Shown here: piece after piece, positions 1 through 5,246 of the stretch
Position numbering within the stretch: the first letter of the stretch is position 1
Layout of the letters: each line of letters starts with the position of its first letter
Assembly: GCA_002367815.1 (NCBI GenBank)
Contig: DFDG01000133.1
Location: 1 to 7,036 of the forward strand
Source: Opitutaceae bacterium UBA3033
GTDB lineage: Bacteria > Verrucomicrobiota > Verrucomicrobiia > Opitutales > Opitutaceae
Direction of reading: 5' to 3'
DNA: 7,036 bases
Notes under the pieces: model-generated
Databases searched by the model: none
Seen by the model: only the letters and a program-made list of their open reading frames with translations
What the model was told of the DNA's origin: nothing
Position numbers and translations under genes: made by a program

Positions 1-385
1 ACGCGCGTTCGACCAGCGTCACCCCAAACTGAGCCAGCAATGGCGGTAGATTATTGTCTGCGGCCCACGATGCCTGCGCCGCATAAAGTTGACGCCAAAA
101 TGCAAACGGCGTCTTCGCGCTGATAGCCTGCGCGTGACTCACTGCCATGCGGATCACCAGCAACATTTCGTTGATCTCATCTTCGAGGCCGCGTTGCGGA
201 TCCTTGGTAAACCACTTCGGCGGCAGATGGTCCGCCGACACACCGCGTTGCACTGCCCCATCAAAATCAAACGTCAGGCGTAAAAATACATGCGGTACCT
301 CCGTCATGGTCGCGATGCCGTAACGAAAAGGCATGCGGGCTTTGAGCTGATGGCGAAAGAGTTCTGCTTCGAGAAGTTTGATCAT
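1..385 (-). CDS. Enolase-superfamily-like protein, N-terminal part (runs off left edge)
   Basis: A 128-codon open frame reads leftward from an ATG at 385-383 with no stop before base 1, so only the N-terminus is present. The protein opens MIKLLEAELFRHQL, then has MPFRYGIATMTEVPHVFLRL (residues 18-37), a beta-strand segment typical of the N-terminal capping domain of mandelate-racemase/muconate-lactonizing-type enzymes. A mostly helical stretch follows (about 65-128). The catalytic barrel, with its metal ligands and acid/base residues, would lie outside the window, so no reaction can be assigned. The ATG overlaps the TGA stop of the upstream aldo/keto reductase by four bases (ATGA on the minus strand). 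No Shine-Dalgarno is visible, which suggests translation by re-initiation and membership of the same operon. The family call rests on the N-terminal pattern only. It could also be a verrucomicrobial or planctomycete protein that keeps just the capping-domain fold. Confidence 0.7.
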   Translation of the reverse strand, partial: MIKLLEAELFRHQLKARMPFRYGIATMTEVPHVFLRLTFDFDGAVQRGVSADHLPPKWFTKDPQRGLEDEINEMLLVIRMAVSHAQAISAKTPFAFWRQLYAAQASWAADNNLPPLLAQFGVTLVERA

Positions 386-1353
386 AATACGGTATTCAAG
401 TCGCAGACTGCATCGAACATCACTTGAGGCAACGGTCCTGATGCAAAATCGGCCAAGGCTGATTCCAGTTCACGACGGTTGCTGGCACCGATGACCACGC
501 GATCCAACTCATCGACGCCAAATATAAAACGATGGGCCAACGTGGTCAGCGACATCCCGTGTTTCTCGGCAAGGGTTTGCAATCGCATCGCCCGATCAAT
601 CTGGGGACCCCACACCCAGTCGGGACGTTCGCGCACAAATTGCAGGTGGCGCGCACCCAGCAAACCCATGTGCAACGGGCTGGCACCATAAATTGTCATC
701 CCTACACGGCGCACTCGCGGCACTTCCGTGCCCACGCCATCCAGTATCACCGGATCGACCCGGCGAAAGAGCATCATCATATCGAACGCGCCACTCTCGA
801 TGAATCCGTCAAGCTCCACCCCGCAACCGCCAGCGATGCCGAGCCGCTGCACCAACCCGTCGGCTTGCAGCGCTCGCAAGGAGTCCACCACCCTCGGGCG
901 TTCAGCCGCTGGCACCATTTGGGGTTCATGGAGAAAGAGCAGATCCACCTTGGCCACGCCCAGCACCACCAGACTGTGCTCCAGACTGGCGCGCATCCCG
1001 GCCGGAGTGTGGTCATAATTCCCCTCGTGGGAATCGCGGCCCGGCAAACGACCTACTTTGGTACTGATGATGGGGCGCGGTCCACGCCACTGCGCGAGGG
1101 CTTGTCCCAATAATTTTTCCGCTGAACCATAAGCGGGCGCCGCGTCGAATACTTTAACGCCCAACTCCAAGGCGCGAAGAATTGTCGTTAAGGATTCTTC
1201 CTGATCCACCGGTCCCCATGCACCGCCGAGACCAGCCAAGCCCAGGGCCAGCCGACTGTCACCCAAACCCTGCGCAGCCAGGGCCGGCGCCAAACCAAAT
1301 TCCGTCCGTCGCGTGGGGCGCGATAAATTCATACCAACGTTACTTGCCGACAC
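382..1353 (-). CDS. Aldo/keto reductase, aldose 1-dehydrogenase-like
   Basis: A 323-residue NAD(P)H-dependent oxidoreductase of the aldo/keto reductase superfamily (TIM barrel, cytoplasmic). The full catalytic tetrad is visible: D70 and Y75 in VFDAAPAYGSAEKLLG, K99 in ISTKVGR, and H142 in VDLLFLHEPQ. The C-terminal VVIGASNRRELESAL (287-301) matches the cofactor-phosphate loop of the family. The FDAAPAYG pattern and overall length resemble the D-threo-aldose/L-fucose 1-dehydrogenase group, which oxidises aldoses to lactones; this substrate is inferred. The longest frame begins with GTG at 1353, preceded by a GGCGGATGGA purine stretch, and overlaps the SDR stop by 14 bases. An ATG at 1332 (residue 8) is an alternative start that removes the overlap but has no nearby ribosome binding site. 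The gene is the middle member of a minus-strand trio and its TGA overlaps the ATG of the next gene, so it is probably co-transcribed and coupled. Confidence 0.9.
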   Translation of the reverse strand: MSASNVGMNLSRPTRRTEFGLAPALAAQGLGDSRLALGLAGLGGAWGPVDQEESLTTILRALELGVKVFDAAPAYGSAEKLLGQALAQWRGPRPIISTKVGRLPGRDSHEGNYDHTPAGMRASLEHSLVVLGVAKVDLLFLHEPQMVPAAERPRVVDSLRALQADGLVQRLGIAGGCGVELDGFIESGAFDMMMLFRRVDPVILDGVGTEVPRVRRVGMTIYGASPLHMGLLGARHLQFVRERPDWVWGPQIDRAMRLQTLAEKHGMSLTTLAHRFIFGVDELDRVVIGASNRRELESALADFASGPLPQVMFDAVCDLNTVL

Positions 1354-2095
1354 TCCATCCGCCGTCGGCCATCAGCGATGCTCCGGTTACGAGGGCGGCA
1401 TCATCACTGGCCAGATAATGCGCGGCCGCGGCGATCTCCTCCGGTTGACCCATCCGGCCGATCAATTGGGTGGCACTCATTTCGCGATAGGCTTTTTCCG
1501 GATCGGGATACTCCTTGATGCGAGCCTGCACAAACGGGGTCTCCACTCGCCCGGGGCAAATGCAATTGCACCGCACGCCCTCTGCCGAGTGATCGAGTGC
1601 AAGCTGTTTGGTGATACCCACCACGGCAAATTTCGTCGTCACGTAGGCGAATCGATCCCGCACGCCAACGATGCCTCCAATGGACGCAATGTTGATGATG
1701 CTGCCGCGACGCCGTTCGATCATCCCTCCGATAAAAGCCTTCGTGACCATGAACACTCCGAGCACATTGACCCGATACAGCCGATCCATGTCAGCGCTCT
1801 CGGTTTGCAAAATCGTGCCAACGTGCCCGATGCCCGCGTTGTTCACCAGAATATCAAGCGCACCGATCTTGGCCGAGGCCGCCACGACCGCCGCCTCGTC
1901 CGCCACATCGAGTAAAACAAATTCAGCCTGACCACCCGCATCAGTGATGAGCTTCACCGTTTCGCTTCCGGCTTCCTGATTAAGATCACCCACGTGCACC
2001 CTCGCACCCGCCTTGGCGAAACGTTGCGCAATCGCGCGGCCAATGCCTGAACCCGCTCCGGTTACGAGTGCAGCTTTGTCTGTAAGGTCGAACAT
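1340..2095 (-). CDS. Short-chain dehydrogenase, 2-keto-3-deoxy-L-fuconate dehydrogenase/DHRS6-like
   Basis: A 251-residue classical SDR (Rossmann fold, cytoplasmic, probably NAD-dependent). Visible motifs are TGAGSGIG (12-19, dinucleotide binding), D37 after the second strand (favours NAD over NADP), NNAG (85-88), and the catalytic tetrad N110, S138, Y151, K155 (YVTTK). The segment RCNCICPGRVETPFVQARI and the terminal DGGWS closely resemble human DHRS6 and bacterial 2-keto-3-deoxy-L-fuconate dehydrogenases. R148 and R192 fall where two of the three carboxylate-binding arginines described for DHRS6 lie; the third position aligns with T209 (alignment done by eye). This suggests a 2-keto-3-deoxy sugar acid as substrate, oxidised at C4, but generic SDR specificity cannot be excluded. 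It is the first gene of the minus-strand trio and diverges from the enolase-superfamily gene at 2323. The ATG at 2095 fits the family N-terminus; no good Shine-Dalgarno precedes it. Confidence 0.92.
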   Translation of the reverse strand: MFDLTDKAALVTGAGSGIGRAIAQRFAKAGARVHVGDLNQEAGSETVKLITDAGGQAEFVLLDVADEAAVVAASAKIGALDILVNNAGIGHVGTILQTESADMDRLYRVNVLGVFMVTKAFIGGMIERRRGSIINIASIGGIVGVRDRFAYVTTKFAVVGITKQLALDHSAEGVRCNCICPGRVETPFVQARIKEYPDPEKAYREMSATQLIGRMGQPEEIAAAAHYLASDDAALVTGASLMADGGWSVGK

Positions 2096-2149
2096 ACCCG
2101 CACGCTAACGCCGGGCGACGGCGAGTGTCGTTAAAAAAATGCGGTATGA

Positions 2150-2191
2150 CGGTCTGAATTGTTCTGCAAAAATAGACCGGCGTTGGACCGG
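2150..2191. repeat. Cluster of GACCG-type repeats, possible operator
   Basis: CGGTCT at 2150-2155 and AGACCG at 2174-2179 form a 6-base inverted repeat with an 18-base spacer. GACCGG occurs at 2175-2180 and again at 2186-2191, a direct repeat exactly 11 bases apart, about one helical turn. The cluster lies next to the minus-strand TATAAT. It could be a regulator site shared by the divergent genes. The arms are short, so chance occurrence is a real alternative. Confidence 0.2.
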
Positions 2192-2192
2192 A

Positions 2193-2198
2193 ATTATA
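2193..2198 (-). promoter_or_regulatory. Candidate -10 box of the SDR-AKR-enolase operon
   Basis: The plus-strand string attata reads TATAAT on the minus strand, a perfect sigma-70-type -10 hexamer, about 100 bases upstream of the SDR start. At a 17-base spacing the -35 position reads GCGGGG, which does not match the consensus. The promoter call is therefore weak, or it needs an activator. Confidence 0.25.
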
Positions 2199-2322
2199 AA
2201 TTAGCGAAAGATCATCCCCGCCGTTGGGATTTTTTGCGCTTTTTACGCCTCTTTGCGGCCAGCGTTTAAGCTCAAGGATTGCTAATATCGGCTGGTCGTC
2301 CGAAAAAACAGCCCCCCTCCCC

Positions 2323-3396
2323 ATGAAGATCATCGCTGTTCACGCCTACACCACCAGGACCCAACCCAAGATTTCTTTCGTCTGGCGTAAGGGCCTTCCC
2401 GGCAGTGATCCTGTCGTTGAGCAAACCTGGCTGCGCCTTGTGACCGATGCCGGAATCGAAGGCTGGAGTTGTGCGGTGCGCGGTGCCATTGCCTTCGACC
2501 TGATTGAGCGGCGCTTGAAGCCATGGCTGATCGGAAAGAACCCGTTGATGAAGGAATTGCTCTGGCACGAGATGTGGGAGATCGACCGGCTGGAGGAATT
2601 TCCCATTTACATGATGGGGGTGGTTGACGCTGCGTTGTGGGACATCACCGCCAAGGCGGCGAAGCTCCCGCTCTATCAATTGCTCGGTGGTTACCGCGAT
2701 TCCATTGAGGCCTATGCCAGCACGGTGACCTATGCGACCACGGAGGAATTTCTCGACGTGGCTGACCAGTGTCTCGCACGTGGATTCAAGGCCATCAAAC
2801 TTCATGCTTGGGGTGATGCGCGCAAGGATGCCGCGCTTTGCCAAGCCCTGCGCAAACATGTCGGCCCCGACATCGCATTGATGTATGATGGTTCAGCGGG
2901 GTTTGATCCCTACGAGTCACTCTATCTCGGGCGCGCCCTCGAAGAGGCGGATTATCTTTGGTATGAGGAACCGATGCGGGAGTTCAGCATCAACGCCTAC
3001 AAACGACTCTGCGATCAACTCGACATTCCCGTGCTGGCGGCCGAGACCTCCGACGGTTGTCATTACAACGTCGCGGATTTTATTGCGCAGGGGGCGGCCG
3101 ACATGGTGCGCACGAGTTGGTTCTACAAGGGCGGCATCACGGGGGCCCTGCGAGTCGCACATCTGGCGGATTCATTTCAACTCAGTGCCGAGGTGCATGG
3201 CATGGGCGTCGAAAACACGCACCTCTGCCTCGCGATTAAGAACAACCATTACTACGAGACCTTGGTCATGGGCAACCCGGTCGCATTCGAAGCCCGGATC
3301 GGCCCCGACGCGCACGTGCATGCCCCGGAAGCCCCGGGTCTCGGTCACGACATCGACTTGGCGACGCTCGAAAAAGTCGCCACGGCGAAATTGTAG
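2323..3396 (+). CDS. Mandelate racemase/muconate lactonizing enzyme family protein (probable acid-sugar dehydratase)
   Basis: A 357-residue enolase-superfamily enzyme. It has the N-terminal capping domain (about 1-125, including MMGVVDAALWDITAKA at 97-112) and a barrel domain with Mg2+ ligands D189 (LMYDGSAGF), E215 (WYEEP) and E241 (LAAET). These enzymes remove the alpha-proton of a carboxylate; members near sugar dehydrogenases usually dehydrate aldonic acids to 2-keto-3-deoxy acids, and that role is inferred here. On the first catalytic face the usual KxK reads K159-L-H161. On the second face H292 (AEVHGMG) is present, but the Asp that normally pairs with it five residues before the GG motif aligns with S265 (RTSWFYKGG). 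The C-terminus has the family PGLGHDID. The start at 2323 is chosen because MKIIAVHAYTTR fits the family N-terminus. A frame extension back to a TTG at 2224 adds 33 unlike residues. The start lacks a Shine-Dalgarno (C-rich upstream). The gene diverges from the SDR operon, suggesting shared control. Confidence 0.92.
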   Translation: MKIIAVHAYTTRTQPKISFVWRKGLPGSDPVVEQTWLRLVTDAGIEGWSCAVRGAIAFDLIERRLKPWLIGKNPLMKELLWHEMWEIDRLEEFPIYMMGVVDAALWDITAKAAKLPLYQLLGGYRDSIEAYASTVTYATTEEFLDVADQCLARGFKAIKLHAWGDARKDAALCQALRKHVGPDIALMYDGSAGFDPYESLYLGRALEEADYLWYEEPMREFSINAYKRLCDQLDIPVLAAETSDGCHYNVADFIAQGAADMVRTSWFYKGGITGALRVAHLADSFQLSAEVHGMGVENTHLCLAIKNNHYYETLVMGNPVAFEARIGPDAHVHAPEAPGLGHDIDLATLEKVATAKL

Positions 3397-3426
3397 GAAT
3401 TCGCGCCGCAGCTTAGCCGGATGATT

Positions 3427-3804
3427 TTAAGGGCTACCGGGGATGGGCACCAGATCCAGTCCGCCCTCCGGCTGGATGACCCGGTCGCAGGTTGCCATGC
3501 GCAAATCCCAGCGACCGTCGATGTAATTGGCCGAGGCGGGTTTTGCACAGGCCTGCATGAACAAATACCATTTGCCCGCAATTTCGTAGAGCGCGGGTGT
3601 CGCCACATGGTAGAACGCGTCGTCTCGATAAATTCCTTCCCACTTCGTTTGCAACACCGTGTCGAGCGGCAACTGTCGCCAGCCGTGGTCCGGCCGGTCA
3701 CTCACCGCCAGCACGGGGCGCCAGCGTTCGCCGCGATTCGTCACCACGCTTTCCGCCTTCGGCTCAAGCGCGGCGACGTGAAAACTGACCCGCACCAAAA
3801 GCAT
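3427..3804 (-). CDS. Short glycoside-hydrolase-like (beta-propeller) fragment, probably 5'-truncated
   Basis: A 125-residue frame whose central part, YHVATPALYEIAGKWYLFMQ (65-84), resembles a blade of the five-bladed beta-propeller found in GH43/GH32-type glycosidases and related secreted proteins: a TP followed by a G-K-WYLF strand. A second strand-like stretch, YIDGRWDLRMATCDR, follows at 94-108. Such proteins are normally about 300 residues or more and use residues from several blades, so this piece alone is unlikely to be an active enzyme. No signal peptide is visible. The frame stays open only seven codons upstream of the ATG at 3804 before a TGA, and the 3' end of the TonB_C gene lies 65 bases away on the same strand, so no room is left for the missing N-terminal part. 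It converges with the enolase-superfamily gene (30-base gap). Either a remnant of a deleted gene or a small standalone protein; remnant favoured. The family call is moderate. Confidence 0.5.
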   Translation of the reverse strand: MLLVRVSFHVAALEPKAESVVTNRGERWRPVLAVSDRPDHGWRQLPLDTVLQTKWEGIYRDDAFYHVATPALYEIAGKWYLFMQACAKPASANYIDGRWDLRMATCDRVIQPEGGLDLVPIPGSP

Positions 3805-3869
3805 AAAAGCTTGGGGTGATTGCCCTCACATCTATTCCAGCCCTTGACCCATAACGTTCAACCAACGGG

Positions 3870-5021
3870 CTATTTCTTTTTCGGCGCTTCGTAGATCATC
3901 GGCACCTTCACGCGCACGTAGGCTGGTTCACCGTCTTTTATCGCCGGGCTGAAAACCCAACGTGAAACCGCCGTGGCCGCTGCCCAACCAAAGCCGGCAT
4001 GATTTGATTGCACGATCCGCGCCAATTGCACCCGACCATTGTGGTCGACGATAAACTCGATCTGAGCCTCGGCCCCTTTGCCTGATTTTCTCAGATCCTC
4101 CGGCAGTTCCGGGCCCACCTGATAGATCGGTTTGGGGGTTGTGTCGGCCTCGGCGTAGTTGATGATTTTCACTCGGTCGGCATTGATATCATCGACCAGT
4201 TTTCCGGTAACCTGATCAATCGGGGCATCAGCACTGATCCGGTTAAAAATCTGTTCAAATGTTAGCAGCGCCCAACAGGGTTTACCGTCCTTCATCGCCG
4301 GCTCAAAAGTCCAAGCTTCGACCATCGCCACGGTTGCAGTCCCGAATTCCGGCTGACTCGCTTTCTTCACCTCTGCGGCGCGGGCATTGCCGGTGGGATC
4401 AACAATAAAGGACACTGAAGCGCTCCCCGTTTTGCCTTTCATCAGCAATTCGTAGGGGTAAACCGCTTTGCATCGACGCACCAAATCGGGGGCTTGATCG
4501 TATTGGTAAAGTTCCGGCAAATCTTTGCTGGGCTTGCCCTTCAACTTGGCCATCCGAACCTTATTATCTGCGGCTGAGGCGGTAGGATCGTAGGTTACGG
4601 TAACCTGCAAACGGGAGCGGACATTGTGTCCATTGACCACCCCAGTTACATATTTCCAATTCAGCACCGTTTCAATGGCCAGCATGTCCAATTCCGGGTG
4701 ATCTGATTTGATGACCCGCGGCGACCCGACCGCGTTATTACTATCCACTTCTACCTCCACGACCACAGACCCTTTGATCCCGGCATCACGCAATTGTTTA
4801 GGGAAGTAAGGCAAGGTGACGCTCCCGGGCCTGACATAAGCATCGCGATCTTTTAGGCCACCGGTTAACACCCGCTCAACATCCATGCGCGTGGTCGTAG
4901 GGGGAGGGCCTGAATCGGCCGAACCATTCGATGATGGTGGTGCTTCACCACCTCCGCTCTGCGCCTGCAAACCAATCGCGCATATCATTGAAATCAATCC
5001 AGCCGTCAGAAGAGTTTTCAT
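3870..5021 (-). CDS. Secreted protein with three tandem TonB C-terminal-type domains (energy transducer TonB family)
   Basis: A 383-residue envelope protein. Residues 1-20 form a Sec signal peptide (MKTLL, hydrophobic core, possible cleavage after LQA). The cysteine at 14 is not in a lipobox, so a lipoprotein is unlikely. A Gly/Ser/Pro-rich linker (21-45) follows, then three repeats of the TonB_C fold: about 62-144 (LPYFPKQLRDAGIKGSVVVE), 184-260 (YPYELLMKGKTGSASVSFIV) and 298-378 (LPEDLRKSGKGAEAQIEFIV). Each has the G-x-V/A strand, a VD-x-N/G turn, and a W-x-F/Y-x-P-A-like strand. Genuine TonB has one such domain, an uncleaved N-terminal anchor with a SxxxH motif, and a long Pro-rich spacer; none of these is present, and exbB/exbD are not adjacent. 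Direct TonB function is therefore doubtful. A periplasmic binding or scaffolding role is an inference. C184 and C249 could pair in the periplasm. The gene diverges from the LMF1-like gene at 5247. Confidence 0.88.
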   Translation of the reverse strand: MKTLLTAGLISMICAIGLQAQSGGGEAPPSSNGSADSGPPPTTTRMDVERVLTGGLKDRDAYVRPGSVTLPYFPKQLRDAGIKGSVVVEVEVDSNNAVGSPRVIKSDHPELDMLAIETVLNWKYVTGVVNGHNVRSRLQVTVTYDPTASAADNKVRMAKLKGKPSKDLPELYQYDQAPDLVRRCKAVYPYELLMKGKTGSASVSFIVDPTGNARAAEVKKASQPEFGTATVAMVEAWTFEPAMKDGKPCWALLTFEQIFNRISADAPIDQVTGKLVDDINADRVKIINYAEADTTPKPIYQVGPELPEDLRKSGKGAEAQIEFIVDHNGRVQLARIVQSNHAGFGWAAATAVSRWVFSPAIKDGEPAYVRVKVPMIYEAPKKK

Positions 5022-5246
5022 CGCGGCAAAATACTAAAGGGCATTATCCAGGGCAACCGCAGATTAACCGGACCGGGCGAGGTATCGTGATGACGCTCAT
5101 GCATTGCCTAACCAGATGTCCGGGGTCGTGTCGTTGACACATTACGGGTTCGTGGCATGGGTTGCCCGATTACACGTCCCGCCAAAAAATTCCCACCTAT
5201 CCGCGCGTCTGTGATTTTGTGAAGACAAACTGATTCCACCCCATTG
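5022..5246. promoter_or_regulatory. Divergent intergenic region between TonB_C protein and LMF1-like gene
   Basis: A 225-base spacer with no supported gene; frames inside it are short and end abruptly. For the minus-strand gene, GATAAT (5048 to 5043) is a five-of-six -10 match about 22 bases before the ATG, but no -35 is recognisable. For the plus-strand gene, TTGACA at 5134-5139 is a perfect -35 hexamer without a -10 at usual spacing. TTGCCC (5162-5167) with AAAAAT (5185-5190) at 17 bases is a weaker pair. No terminator hairpin or RNA gene is seen. Confidence 0.4.
5043..5048 (-). promoter_or_regulatory. Candidate -10 box of the TonB_C gene
   Basis: GATAAT on the minus strand differs from the sigma-70 consensus at one base. 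It would give a short leader of roughly 15 bases before the ATG at 5021. The -35 position (CCGGTT at 17 bases) does not match, so this is only a candidate. Confidence 0.2.

Larger units (their letters stand above)
2096..2322. promoter_or_regulatory. Divergent intergenic region between SDR operon and enolase-superfamily gene
   Basis: This 227-base spacer separates two oppositely transcribed catabolic units and must carry the control region for both. It is locally AT-rich (2191-2205) and holds a perfect minus-strand TATAAT and a cluster of GACCG-type repeats, both listed separately. On the plus strand the best -10-like string near the 2323 start is TAATAT at 2283-2288, with no convincing -35. 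No hairpin followed by a T-run and no RNA gene is visible. The long open frame beginning at a TTG at 2224 is an upstream extension of the downstream gene and is judged non-coding before 2323. Confidence 0.5.

Noticed and set aside
532..1113. 193-residue plus-strand frame opposite the aldo/keto reductase
   Set aside because: It lies entirely antisense to a gene with a complete catalytic tetrad. Its composition (rich in His, Arg, Pro, Gln) is typical of a high-GC shadow frame and no motif is visible.
1313..1915. 200-residue plus-strand frame opposite the SDR
   Set aside because: Antisense shadow of a well-supported SDR; no recognisable domain.
2111..2138. Possible terminator: CGAC/GTCG hairpin followed by an A-run
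   Set aside because: The stem is only 4 bases with a 7-base loop. On the plus strand it is followed by A rather than T, and it lies upstream of both divergent genes, where no transcript should end.
2224..2322. N-terminal extension of the enolase-superfamily gene starting at a TTG
   Set aside because: The 33 extra residues do not resemble the family, while MKIIAV at 2323 matches the normal start of the capping domain.
2272..2859. 195-residue minus-strand frame
   Set aside because: Antisense to the enolase-superfamily gene, with no motifs and no plausible start context.
3421..3819. 132-residue plus-strand frame
   Set aside because: Shadow of the glycoside-hydrolase-like frame on the opposite strand; no domain pattern in its translation.
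5134..5139. Perfect TTGACA -35 hexamer
   Set aside because: No acceptable -10 lies 16-18 bases downstream (ATGGGT at 17), so it is not called as a promoter.
5153..5165. Sigma-54-like TGGCAT...TTGC string upstream of the LMF1-like gene
   Set aside because: Only 8 bases separate the GG and GC elements; sigma-54 promoters need 10.
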